The notes: generated by a model not told the origin, from the letters alone. Numbered from the stretch's first letter, positions 48,691-59,269 are shown. The stretch: 62,000 bases of DNA from Acanthaster planci (GCF_001949145.1 NW_019091360.1:46775-108774); one strand, 5' to 3'. A program made the numbers and translations.

Positions 48691-48934
48691 TTGTCACCTG
48701 TTGTTTAAAGGTTGTAATTGGGGAAAGAAGGGTTTCTTTACCCGGCCTCTTTTAGTAGACATACTTCATTAAATTTGAATAACCCTGTATATAGACCTAA
48801 TTCTTACACTTATCATGATAATTCTAGTTTTAAATGTCCTAAATACTGTAAAGCGCGCCATGGAGCATCATGATGGAATTGGCACAGTATAAATGTATCA
48901 TTATTATCATTAACTGTTGTATGCATCACAGAGG

Positions 48935-49070
48935 TGGCAGCAAGTCATATTTTGCAAGTCCAAGTCAAGTCACAAGTCATTATATGCAAGTCCAAGTCAA
49001 GTCACAAATCATTTGGTCTAAACACAAGTCAAATCACAAGTCTCTTTGTCCAAGTACAAGTTAATCTGCA
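48935..49070. repeat. CAAGTCCAAGTC-type tandem repeat
   Basis: Multiple CAAGTCCAAGTCAAGTCACA units with small variations. A related block is at 49741-49875, ending in GACTCGAGTC words. The arrangement matches that of the block at 16945-17905. Confidence 0.6.
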
Positions 49071-49740
49071 TATTATTTTGTCCAGCTGTACCAAGCAAAA
49101 AGAACCAGGCATCAACTTACAAAGTTACAAGTTAAAAAATATATGGGGCCGGTTGAGTAGTGTCTGACTTGGGTTGTTAAAGGATCCAGGGAATGAATTT
49201 TTCTTAGAATCACTTCTTCCATTTATGAAGACTGTTTGACATCTTTTTTGAGTTACGTGAACTGAATGGTGCACTTTTTCAAACATTGAAAATTGACCAA
49301 GCACTTCTGGATAAGTGAGGGCGCTTTTGCTTTGATGTAAATCCAGAAAGACATGGTTCAGGGTGGATGTTTTCATTTTCAAATTGTGAATCCCAAATTT
49401 GCTATCTGGGAACATTTCTGTGAAAAGGATTTTGCAGGATTATTGCCATATACTTACGCAGCAATAAATTGCCAAAGAAAATGAAACCTCCTATTGCAGT
49501 TAAAAAATCTTGAAATTTCCTGTGCACAAATCAGTGCAACATGTAAGCTCAGTGCTTTGGATGAGATCATAGTTCTGCTCATAAATATGCAAATATGCAT
49601 TAGCATAAAACAAAAAAGCATCAAAATATGGGTTAAAATTGCGTAACAAAACTTTGAAATAAGGTTAATTGAAACCCAAAGATGCAATTTCAAGGGTTTT
49701 AGTAAAATTTATAAAAATATTTCTGTTTCCTGGTTCCTTT
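49071..49740. other. Sequence between the two CAAGT blocks
   Basis: The 96-codon minus-strand ORF at 49415-49125 has no domain I recognise. This stretch may be the interior of one element bounded by the CAAGT blocks. Confidence 0.35.
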
Positions 49741-49875
49741 AACAAGTCATTTTTTGCAAGTCCAAGTCAATTCACAAAACAAAGCTGGTATTTACAAATC
49801 AAGTCACAAGTCACAAAAATAGTGACTCAAGTCCAACTCGAGTCCAAGTCATATGACTCGAGTCAGCAACTCTGA
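49741..49875. repeat. CAAGTC/GACTCGAGTC repeat block
   Basis: It starts CAAGTCATTTTTTGCAAGTC and ends AGTCCAACTCGAGTC, then GACTCGAGTCAGCAAC. It is similar to 17815-17905. Confidence 0.55.
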
Positions 49876-50584
49876 TGCATCATTATTATAATTCACATTG
49901 CTGCTAATGATTTAACGCAGCTAAACTTTTTGTGATTCTGCAGACACCAACCATCATTATAGCTGTATCTATCTTTAAAGCAAACTTGAATTTTCAATTC
50001 TGATTGGTCGATCCTTGGCAACAACCCGTGTGACATAAACTGTGTTACACGGTCCATGTCAAACCCCGCGTAACGCGTTGTTCGAACTCCATGCAATGTG
50101 CTTTTTTAAGCTAAGAGAAATATGCACAACTGCAAAATTTACTTATTTACATAGGCCCCTATAATATCTTTGAAGACAAATTCGTTATCATGCTTAGGCT
50201 TGTGGAACACTGAATTTTGTATCCTTGTTGGTTTATTCAGAAGATAAGAAACCTTGAAGCCTAATGTCTGCATTGCGTTCTTATTTACAAACATTTAAAT
50301 TAATAAGGAAGACCTACAAAAATAACATATTACTAAAACATAAGTTACAATTTGTACAAGGGAAAGAAAACCCCCAGCTGAACCAGAAAGGACATTACAA
50401 GAAAAGAAATACACAACAAACACATAAAAGGAAAAGACAATAATAACGCTGAGACAATCTTAAACAACAACCATTAACCCTCCCTTCCACCAACCTGGTA
50501 AAACATACCACTATTAAAGACTTTTACACAGACGAACAGAGAAAACAAACAAACAAAAACCACACACACACATAAGTGTGTATT
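49876..50584. other. AT-rich sequence before the assembly gap
   Basis: No gene was recognised. It ends in a short CA-rich stretch (CACACACACACATAAG) immediately before the Ns. Confidence 0.45.
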
Positions 50585-50675
50585 NNNNNNNNNNNNNNNN
50601 NNNNNNNNNNNNNNNNNNNNNNNNNNNNNNNNNNNNNNNNNNNNNNNNNNNNNNNNNNNNNNNNNNNNNNNNNNN
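50585..50675. other. Assembly gap (91 Ns)
   Basis: The sequence is undetermined. It is bordered on the left by a CA-repeat and on the right by two copies of an 18-bp unit, so the gap probably covers unresolved tandem repeat. Confidence 0.95.
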
Positions 50676-51061
50676 ACAAAGTTGTCAATCGGGGACCTTC
50701 TGTCAATCAGGGACCTTATTGTCCTCTATTGTTCAAGGTCCCCATTTGAATGCAGAAACAAACTCACAAACACCCATGTTTAAAAATTGTAATCTTGCTT
50801 AAGATCCTGTTGGATAAAAAGTTTACATTGACCAGAAATGGTTTTTGTAATACATTTGCTCAACCTTGATGCTCATGGTTCCCCCAGCATAATGAGCACA
50901 TTAACATTGACAGGTATACAGCCTTAAAAATCAACTATAAAATAACTAAGAGGAAAATGAAAGACAAAATTTAAAGGAACACATTCATCAAATCTTGCTT
51001 AAAAAAATGATTGACAAAACATTCACATTGACAATTTGTGTACCTGTGAACAGAAGGGCCA
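50676..51061. other. Short tandem repeat and unassigned sequence
   Basis: TGTCAATCGGGGACCTTC at 50683-50700 is repeated as TGTCAATCAGGGACCTTA directly after. Beyond that nothing was recognised. Confidence 0.5.
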
Positions 51062-51262
51062 TCAAATATTTACTGTGTTCCACAGCCTGGCAAGAAATGG
51101 AATGGGGCTATTTCTATACTGAGTAGTTCTGCAAAATGGAACATAGAGTTGGTTATTACCTCTGAAAAGGTCATAATGGGATTGTGATCTAAACTCAGGT
51201 AACCACAAGTTAAATTCCTCCCCCCTGTAGAGTGGGTTGTGTCTCCTAATGGTATGTATCAC
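51062..51262 (-). pseudogene. LINE C-terminal tail fragment
   Basis: The minus-strand frame contains QLYVPFCRTTQYRNSPIPFL followed by ARLWN. This pattern (C.T..YRNS.IP...RLWN) is what remains at the C-terminus of many non-LTR retrotransposon polymerases. There is no other LINE sequence next to it, so it is a short 3' fragment. Confidence 0.4.
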
Positions 51263-51499
51263 TAGGAGACCGACCCACTTTACGTGGGTAAGGAGTCTCC
51301 TGCGTTCACATACCCCTGCCCAGCCTACACATGCGGAGTGGCACTGAACCCTGGAGGTAGGTCAGCGACGAGAGTGTAGTTTATTAAAAGGAACATAAGG
51401 GTGGGTGTAGCAAGAGCGAGCACTCACCAGGAGAAACTGCTATTAAGTCGTGGTATCCATCATCCGGCCTGGAACAGTGCTGGACATTGTCCGGACTGC

Positions 51500-52340
51500 C
51501 GAGTGCAGGGCTGCTCTGCCATAGGCTGCTTTGCACTGCAGAACAACTTTAAGGCAGCACTCGGTGAAGGTGGAGGGAGATTTCCAGCAAGCTGCCTGGT
51601 GGATTTGAGCTAGAGGAACTCCGCTGAGGTATGACCAGGATGCAAAGGTGGTCCCAGGATAAGACGAGGCCTATGACATGGGGACGAGGAGATGGTGGAT
51701 GGGAGTGCTGTCAGAGACAGTCAATCCATCGCTGAAGCCCGAGTGAACAGCTGCCACGGCCGACCAGTAGTTGCGGATGGTGGCAATCTGGAGACCTGAG
51801 TACAACAGATACGTGAGGAAGTCTGCAATGGAACTCACAGGAGCTTCGGTTGGAGAAACATCATGGTTGTCACACCATCTAGTAAATTGCTGTCTGCGGC
51901 TGTTGTAAATTTTGTGAGTGGACAGTTGTCAACCCCAGGCTGCCATAGATGCAGCGTCTGCAGAAAGGCCTGACGTCCTGATGGATCAATGGACAACGTC
52001 AAGCACGTCAAGTGAAGACTCTCTGGTGCTGGTTGGAGGATCCCTGACTTGGGTTGAAGAAGGATGTCCTCTCTGACTGGAAGGACCAGCAGCCGTTGTA
52101 CCAGGAGTTTTGTCAGTCTTGGAAAACAACAGTTGGAAAGGCCAGAATGGAGTGATGAGGAGGATCTGACATGGTTCTCGTTCTATTTGCGGAACTTTGT
52201 GAGATGGGTTTTGCCGGCAGAAGTGAAGAGGTCGATATAGATGGATCCCAATACGAGGCTTTTAGCATCAATCTGCATGCTTCCTTATTTGAAAACAAGG
52301 CTGTATGTGTCAGCTTCAATTCTTAATACGATCGGACAAT
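51500..52340 (-). pseudogene. Tyrosine recombinase of DIRS-like element 3, broken
   Basis: The segment before the nucleophile, [20 protein letters not shown] (51610-51550), aligns with [20 protein letters not shown] of element 2. Notably the position of the catalytic Tyr is Cys here. Upstream, PPHHSILAFPTVVFQD (about 52165-52115) corresponds to the linker between RNase H and recombinase in this group. Many stops occur, and the arginine boxes are not identifiable. Confidence 0.5.
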
Positions 52341-52779
52341 TGAAAGTAAAGAGTCAAGACATAAAATACACAAAGGTATGTTAAATTCAGACTTTTCAGG
52401 CTGCAAATTTTTGTGGAAAAGTCTATCAGGATGACTCGACACGTAAAAATCAAATAAAAGAAAAAATAACGGCAATCTACCACGAACTAACTTACCTGCG
52501 ATGGTCGTGTATCTTGTGCAGTGGGCGTGGTTTAAACTGAAGTGGCGTCACACTTACATGTATGAACCGGATACTGCACATACTGTGTGGACTCCGTGGG
52601 TGCATGTGACGAAGTTCAACACAGAGAGCCTCGGTTTCGATGCAGATATGTGCAGATGGTGCTAATGTGAAATCCCTCTATGGGGACACTCGATCTCCGC
52701 AAAATCTGGCTGACCACGTTCAGGTCAAGAATCCACCCTGTTGGTCAGACGGTGCCCTGACAGTATGTCTGCTATGCTG

Positions 52780-53110
52780 TTGCTGGTTCCCATTGTGTGG
52801 ACGGGCGATGCATCGAGGAGAGTGAGTGTCACCTTGGCGTTTGATGTATGACACTGCCGTGGAGTTGTTGCTCTGGACTCGAACACAATGACCTACTAAG
52901 TGTCGTTGGAAGTGGCAGAGAGTGATAAACACCACTTGGAGCTCTAATCTGTTGATGTGTTTGTCTCGAGAGGCTGTGTCTCATGGAGACATGGAGCGGA
53001 GCAAGAAAGGACCCCATCTGAATAGTGACACATCTATCGTCACAGTCACATCCGGACCTAGAGGTATGAAAGGAAGGCCAGCCGACAGGTGCTCAGTGAT
53101 CAAGTATTCA
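52780..53110 (-). pseudogene. RNase H of DIRS-like element 3
   Basis: The minus-strand segments TVTIDVSLFRWGPFLL, KHINRLELQVVFITLCHFQR and VRVQSNNSTAVSYIKRQGD (52877-52819) fall in the usual RNase H order, with SNNSTAV replacing the common SDNTTAV. One stop separates the first two segments. Confidence 0.7.
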
Positions 53111-53640
53111 TTATAAGAAAATAATAGTGAGCCCTGTTACATTGTACTATGTTCGACATGTCCATTTGTATCCTTCAGTTGACGGATACAACACTGGGCC
53201 ATATCATTACATACAAACAGGGAATTACGGTCATTCCGTATGCATTGAAAGAATAAAAAAATGCAGGTAAGAAGTGCCCAAAGATGGAAGACCACTCCGT
53301 AATCAAATACTGTTGTCCTACATTGAAGAGTTATAACATTTTCATTTACTCGCTAATACTTGCCAAGTCCACCTTTTCGTTTCGACTACACAAGGTGCAA
53401 TTGGAAGAGGTAACCAGGCCAACCCATTCACAAAAGTTAGTGCAGACAGTAGGCACGCTTTTGTCAGACCTTATATCAGTCACAGGAGACTTTAGACATG
53501 CCTACTACAGAAGAACTCGTGTCCGGAAAGCAATGTGGGACGTGGCCAGGCTGAGTGGAAGAATATATGGAGAGTCGGAAATAATTTAATAATTTAGATG
53601 AAATGAGCATGTATAATTCATGATGATGTGAAGTTCGGCG
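53111..53640. other. Probable insertion within DIRS-like element 3
   Basis: AT-rich sequence interrupts the GC-richer DIRS body, with a small hairpin (TTGTATCC and GGATACAA, 53167-53192). A plus-strand open frame at 53284-53589 has no recognised domain. The origin of the insertion is unknown. Confidence 0.4.
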
Positions 53641-54249
53641 AATTAGGGTGCTCAAGGCGTGGATACTGAATTGAATGGCGTGATCACCGGTTAGTGATAG
53701 AGGGGGGCCTGTCTGGAGATTGCTGTTGATTGTTACACACCTGAGTGCCTCCAATGATGAAGTTTCAGACATCGGAGGGCTTAATGGGTCTGAGGGTAGG
53801 GTGATGACATCTACCGCAGGCATTAATGAACGGAAGACTTATGGTCAGAATAAAACACACGGTAGGCTGATTGTATGGCATTTTATTCACCGGGAAAGCT
53901 CCGAAAAAAGGTGAAGCGATGCCCGCAGGGCAGATTTCTGTTTCCCACCCAGCTGGCCCCCAGCATGGGAGTCTTGGGTGCTAGCCGGCAGTTTGATGCG
54001 TAGCGTAGTGATAGGCCTATGAGCAATTGTTCGAGCCGCAGTCAGGGTGAGACTCACACTCACACTCACCAGGGGCTGCAAATGACGTAAGGCGGCCCGG
54101 CAGAGTGTACATGTAGTTCCTGCACACCTGGATGCCCCAGATCAAGGCAGAGGCAAAGGGGTGGAGCTAGACGTGAGTCCTAAGTAGAACCCGGATAAGT
54201 TGAAGAATTATTATTATTGTTGTTATTGAATAAATTTAGTAAGAGCAAA

Positions 54250-55840
54250 TTCAAAAATACATGTGTAAATGGCTGCCGTCGTGTATTAGACAGACTGACG
54301 GAGCCGGATGTGAAGCCAGAGATGAAACTGGATCTGAAGTCGGATCTGGGTGAGGATCCGGAAAAAGAACCTCACACAGGGCATCCGGATCCAGGGCAGT
54401 CGCCGGGGGAGTTGAGATTGACTTGAGGAGGCTGGCTAAAGCAAGAGAGCAGACCGGCATCATCAAACTCGAACAAGAAATATCTTGCCTAGGTGTAGAG
54501 CAAAATTTCTTGCATTTACACTTCTTATGTGGGGTGATCTGGCCGTAGAATCTGAAAGACGAACCTAAAACCCCGGGATGTCAGCAGCATATCTGGAATG
54601 GAGGTCGTGATAGGTCAAAGCGCGCTGAGCCACTGGGGAACTGAGATGGAAGCACCCTAGTTGGATAGCCCTAGCCAAAAGCCACAGTGATAAGTGGTGT
54701 TCGAGAACTACAGCGATGATGCAGTTCTGTAGCCCGAAAAGTGGCTGGTGAAGAGCCCACATAGTTCAATGGCGCCTCTGAATGGGCCGCCACCGAGAAC
54801 AATGGGGCATCGGCCTGAGGCATTGTAACTTCCAAGTCATGCCTGAGTGAACCGCTGTGAAGTTCGTCTGACAGATGTATTTCATGACATGTGGCAGTCG
54901 TTGCAGCTGGCCGGGGGTCGACCTGGTGAGTAGACTGGTGAGCCATACACATCTTCCACGCTAGGCGCTGGTACATGTAGTAGGGACACCACCAGAGGAC
55001 TTCGGAGCACAGGAACTGGGGGCGAAAGTCAGATGCCCAGTCCAGTCTAGCGGGGAGTAAGTTTACTCACTCCAAGTGCAGTGCCGAACGGACAGAGCTA
55101 CCACGATCCGCGACATAATCCGAAGCCGGGTCCCACTGGGGAATGGTTCTGGCTGGACAACAGAGACCACTTCAGCTTCTGAGAATGCCCCTTGTGAGGG
55201 AGGAGGGACGGCCGGGAGGGGATTTGGATCGGGTGCCGTTGCCGCTGGTTGAGGCTTGGAGACTATCTTGCAGTCAAGGGAGGTGAAGGCTCTCTGAGAG
55301 GGACTGGAGGGTCGTCATCCACGGGGGTGGATCTGGATCGGAGTGGCATTTCTTCTTAGCTGTGGACAAGGAAGAAGAGGCCAAAAAAGATGTCTTGGCC
55401 TTGCATTTCTTAGCCTTCAACAGTGTGGGGGCAGTTGTAGGTATAGCTGGGCGTGGATCCCCTGAAGGGTCAGTTGTATCCTGCAAGGAACATCCCAGGT
55501 CAGGATCGGTGGTCCCATGGCAGGAGTCCATCGGCAGACCGGAGCTGTGGATGGGGAGTGGTGGACAAAAGCCCCTGTGGCGTAGCAGTCCAAAAGGGGT
55601 GACATTGTCTGATGCAACGTAAGGCTGAGCGCTGTGTTGTATTGCAGACTCGTCTGCGGCAGAAGAAGTGGAGCATGACGAACCTGCTGTGGAACCCATT
55701 GCTTACTTGGAGGGGGTTGACTGACCAGGCTTCTGAGCGGGCAGAAGCCAGTGAGGGACCCTGGGCAGACGGCAGACCATCACCCTGTGAGCCTCGCTGG
55801 GCCAACGGTCAGTACGGTCACTCGGTGATGTGGTAGGTAG
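54250..55840 (-). pseudogene. gag-like region of DIRS-like element 3
   Basis: Several minus-strand frames (55699-55274, 54976-54671, 54466-54251) are rich in Ser, Pro and Asp. They include a Lys patch (KAKKCKAKTSF then STAKKKCHSDPD) like the basic patch in element 2's gag. The plus-strand frames in the same stretch are likely compositional shadows. Confidence 0.45.
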
Positions 55841-55884
55841 TGATGCCTACAGCATACAGAAATTAACAGCTCCTTATGCTCTGG

Positions 55885-56130
55885 TCAACTGTGATCAAGG
55901 GTACTGTTACAGCACAGCACGCTCAACCCCGATCAGTGGGTACGTGGAGTGGGCATCGATGCCCACAGGTAATGTTGTCCTAGCATGCTCTGCCCGGTCG
56001 GTAGGTGTATGGAGCAGCCATCGATGATCAAGGACAGTGTTGCAGCATAGCACGCTCAGCCCGATTGATTCCAGTAGTGGTCGTCAGTAATTAAGGGTAT
56101 TGTAGCAGCATAGCTCACTCAACCCGATCA
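55885..56130. repeat. Tandem repeats (about 4 units of 55-80 bp) at the 5' edge of DIRS-like element 3
   Basis: Units share a GATCAAGG(G/A)TA.TGTT..AGCA core, TAGCACGCTCA(A/G)CCC and GAT. Starts fall near 55891, 55966, 56027 and 56092. Repeated words in this position may be part of a terminal or promoter region of the retroelement. Confidence 0.6.
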
Positions 56131-56480
56131 TATACATGTAGATAAAGGTCCGGGGTAGTTTTGCGGCACAGCCCGGCCTATTCACTCCACTGGGTCTCTC
56201 AAGGCTGTTAAACTCGGATAACGCAAAACCGCACCACAAAGGAGCGGGGCAGCCCGCCAAGCCCCGCTCCACAGCCAGACCCATACAGCGTTGGGCCGTT
56301 ATTATTTGGACGCATGCACCACAATGAGAATACACAACACACTACATCGGTAGTTCATACCCAAACCTGTAAATAATGCACAGAAAAAAAGGGGCAGAAA
56401 AGAACAACAAAAATATGAAATACGAAAATAAGCACTCTTACAAATAGATAAGGAATCGCTCTTTATTCGTAAACAGAAAT
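56131..56480. other. Sequence between DIRS-like element 3 and the LINE, with a short perfect hairpin
   Basis: A perfect 10-bp inverted repeat GGAGCGGGGC / GCCCCGCTCC with a 10-base loop lies at 56241-56270. Nothing else was recognised. Confidence 0.5.
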
Positions 56481-56484
56481 CGAG

Positions 56485-57330
56485 TCAGTTCACAAATGCA
56501 AAAGGTATGGAACTTGAAACTCTGAAAATGACATAAAGACACGTCCGTAAATGATAGGCGCTGAGTAAAGAAGGACGAACATGGCAGTGGGACCGCAGTG
56601 CATTGTGGAGGGTCAAAGGGCAGTATGCATAATCAAGTCTTTTCAGCGAACTGTAATAGGCACAGGGGAAATTTGCATATGTAGGCTGGGCAGGCGTATA
56701 AGGAGACTTATAATTTTTAAGTAGACCACATGCAAAGTTATAGCAAATATCAACCCTTCTACTACAAAGAGTGTTGAGTTCAAGTTCAGTCAATGATTGT
56801 TCATAATCGTGATACTGCGTCCCCAGGAGGATCTTGCATACTCTTTTTTGAAGTTGCTCAAGAGCCCCAGTCTGTTGTTGTGTGAGAGATGGTATCCACA
56901 CAAGTACAGCGTACTTAAGAGTAGGTCCGACTACCCATTGTAGATGGTCACTAGGTCTTTTGCAGGTAGTGCAAAATGTTTCAAGAGTTTAAGCATGTAC
57001 AATTGCTTACCAGTCCTAGAAGTAATCTAGGAGAACCACTCGTCCCATCTTAGATCAGACTAGATCACAAGTCCTGGAATTTTGAGTAAGCTGATTCATG
57101 GGTGGTACTTGCTTTTCAAAATACACCCTCACTACTGTGCACTTGTTTGGATACTGGCTTTAATGATTGGAGATAGACCACTCTTCAATTTGATGCAAAT
57201 CACGCTGCATGTGGCTTGGTGTGGGAATGTTAGATGTTTCTACAAGTGTTATATCATCCACATACTTCCATCGATTACTAGAAACATTTGATGCTGCGTC
57301 ATTGATCATGGACAGGAATGCCACTGGTCC
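56485..57330 (-). pseudogene. LINE reverse transcriptase C-terminal half
   Basis: WKYVDDITLVETS (57270 to about 57232) holds the catalytic YVDD, followed by LHQIEEWSISNH and NKCTVVRVYF, the helix and strand downstream. After a gap the frame 56901-56485 gives WIPSLTQQQTGALEQLQKRV, CKILLGTQY and LNTLCSRRVDICYNFACGLL, the conserved thumb of CR1-like polymerases. The stretch between about 56705 and 56565 is dispersed-repeat sequence that happens to keep the frame open. Confidence 0.8.
56565..56705 (-). repeat. Dispersed short repeat, copy 5, inside the LINE C-terminus
   Basis: GAAGGACGAACATGGCAGTG to ATTTGCATATGTAGGCTGGG matches 26228-26365 closely, with GGTCAAAGGGCA and AATCAAGTCTTTTCA in between. 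It interrupts the LINE C-terminal frame between NYKSPYTPAQ and the tail. Confidence 0.6.
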
Positions 57331-57539
57331 TAGCCGTCAGTAGTTGTGCAGTAGTCACAGCGTTGAGTACTTCCTCCCACTGATGGTTAGTTACCCATCT
57401 TCCAAAGTCTCAGATACAAGAATCAGGAAGTGGTCTCATCACATGTATGACAACTTTATTTGGCTCAGGTTAATGCTTTGCTGGTTGTCACAGAATGCTG
57501 GTACAGTCACTCATGCTTACTGGTGAGGTAATCAGAGGT

Positions 57540-58077
57540 TTGTCATACTGTTCTAACATATTGGTCATTATCACGTCAAGAATTGCATCATTGCAAGTTA
57601 GTGAATCAATGACTTGCTTGAGGTCTTTATCCCGACACAGTGGAGTCTGTTGAAATCACCATGAAGAATGATACCTGCTGCTGGATAATGAGTACGAAGC
57701 TGGTCTGTGGTTTATGGTAAATGATTGAACAGTTTGTCAGTATGTGGGTTTGCTGTTAGGTTAACAAAAATTGCAGGTGCAGTGTATAACCTAACAGTCT
57801 CAAATCCTCCAATTTCAATATGATTTTGTACACACCCTAGGGGGTTAGGGTTAATGAGCTAATAGTGCGTGGTAACCTTTTGGTGGGGCTTGGATCCATA
57901 CAACCTCAAGCTTTGGTGAAATGTTGATGTTTTAACAAGTTGAGCATAGAGATCAGTGTGTGTATATAGAGCAACGCCACTGCCTCTCTTGTCAGATCTG
58001 CTTTGTGTAAACATTTGAGAAACCCTGAATTCGGAGATGTCCATCTGGTAGGTGGGGAGAGATCTATGATTCAGCAA
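57540..58077 (-). pseudogene. LINE endonuclease domain, broken
   Basis: Frame 58077-57859 contains SDKRGSGVALYTHTDLYAQL, the central strand and loop of AP-type LINE endonucleases (RGGGVALYV-like). Further on, ILHGDFNRL with the GDFN box (57660-57649) and NDAILDVIMTN (about 57595-57560) complete the fold's second half. Stops occur between these. Confidence 0.75.
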
Positions 58078-58202
58078 CTATGGCCATGTCCACTATCAAG
58101 TTCAGTACGAGGGATCTGAATTCATCTATCTTATTGTTGAGAGATCAAGGACAGCAAATGAACACTGAGGGTAATCCTGGCTAATTATCAGTGCCATCCT
58201 TA

Positions 58203-58697
58203 CTACTCTTTTTTGAGGTCTGCTCTTTTTACTGTATGCACCAGATCAGAAAAACGGACACTACGCAGTTGGTTGGTTGTTTCAGAGATAAATAGCTTTC
58301 TCCATGTGATTTTGCTCAGTATTTTCCGTTGTATGTACCGTCCTGCTCTACATCCACGCTTAGTGTGTTTGGAGATGCTCAAATTACAGAGTTTCCTTCT
58401 TATGTCCAAACTTACAGGTTTCCTGTTACCTTTCGTTATTGTTGCGGTCCTTGCTATAGACAACAGCATGTCTCTGGAATATTTAATAACAAGCCCCATT
58501 TCGATATCAAGGCATAGTACATAAATATACAAAATAACAACAAATGGAGGGTGCCAATTCACTGATACTAAAATAGTTGCCGAGTTCGTTGCCGAGGTAA
58601 TAGTGACATTGGTTGATAAAATGAGGCACATAATGTACTTGTCAGTACAAATGATCCAGTAGAAGCTATGCAGACTCTCGGAAGATTCCACAAGCAC
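58203..58697 (-). pseudogene. LINE N-terminal region
   Basis: The 164-codon minus-strand frame ends with KPVSLDIRRKLCNLSISKHT, then KRGCRAGRYIQRKI. The basic RGCRAGR box just ahead of an endonuclease domain is common in CR1-like LINEs of marine invertebrates. The N-terminal half of the frame, hydrophobic and cysteine-poor, may not belong to the element. Confidence 0.6.
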
Positions 58698-58801
58698 TAG
58701 TAATCTCAGGGCTGCACTAAAAGATTCAAATTATGACAATTACTGAGGTACGACACGGAGTGAACTCAATTACTGGGCAGCCTGTATGGTGCACCCTCTT
58801 T

Positions 58802-58886
58802 AGAATGATGTAGTGTGTCTGTGTCCTGTATACCACTTAGCCTTTAACCTCATGGTATACGGGGTACAGATGCACTACATTATTCT
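58802..58886. repeat. Hairpin-forming inverted repeat, 34-bp arms
   Basis: The arm 58802-58835 pairs with 58853-58886 (AGAATGATGTAGTG against CACTACATTATTCT, and CTGTATACCA against TGGTATACGG) with about five mismatches and a 17-base loop. It lies just upstream, in the minus sense, of the LINE 5' end. It may be a small foldback element. Confidence 0.65.
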
Positions 58887-59269
58887 GTGTTCCACTTACA
58901 TTCGGGCGATGCTAAATAGTATGGAGAGGTTTTACTATGGCATACACTCACAAAAATTGATTGAGCATGTACGGCGTGTGTAAGTTATGACAGCGTAAGT
59001 TAGGAATCAGTGTGCCAAATCAACTGCTAACTTCTAGCAGATGGATGGAGTGCACCCCTTTCCAGAGGGTAATGTAACCTTTTTAAGAAATTTGTACATG
59101 TACCAGTGGATTTTGTTGCTGATTTCAGCTTCATGCCATATTTAGTGTTTTTTTTTTCTGTGGGTAGTGCTTCCTCTGAGCGGCAATTTTTGGTGTCCCA
59201 GAGGAGGCTGAACTAAAGTTAATTGAGTCAATCAGTATCTTTTGATTAAAAAAAATTAGAACATTTAAA
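58887..59269. other. Unassigned sequence between hairpin and foldback
   Basis: Nothing was recognised. Confidence 0.4.

Larger units (their letters stand above)
51440..56150 (-). mobile_element. DIRS-like retroelement 3, decayed
   Basis: On the minus strand it has a 5' tandem-repeat leader (about 56130-55885), a gag-like ORF region (55840-54250), RNase H (53110-52780) and a tyrosine recombinase region (52340-51500). The reverse transcriptase expected between gag and RNase H is not readable, and foreign sequence appears inserted at about 53110-53640. Similarity to elements 1 and 2 is seen in gag (GLLRHRGFCPPLP) and in the recombinase end ([17 protein letters not shown]). Termini not established. 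Confidence 0.65.
56480..58740 (-). mobile_element. CR1-like LINE, internally deleted
   Basis: On the minus strand this reads as an N-terminal basic region (58697-58203), an AP-endonuclease domain (58077 to about 57540), a fragment of reverse transcriptase with catalytic YVDD (57264-57253) and a C-terminal thumb and tail (56901-56485). The first half of the polymerase, before YVDD, is missing, so an internal deletion is likely. Stops interrupt the endonuclease and polymerase. A copy of the dispersed short repeat sits within the C-terminal part. Confidence 0.8.

Noticed and set aside
49125-49415. 96-codon minus-strand ORF as a 5' CFAP65 exon
   Set aside because: No ASH-domain pattern and no acceptor/donor pair that keeps phase with exon a. 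It lies between CAAGT blocks and is probably repeat interior.
58213-58524. 103-codon plus-strand ORF
   Set aside because: Antisense of the LINE N-terminal region with its basic GCRAGR box.
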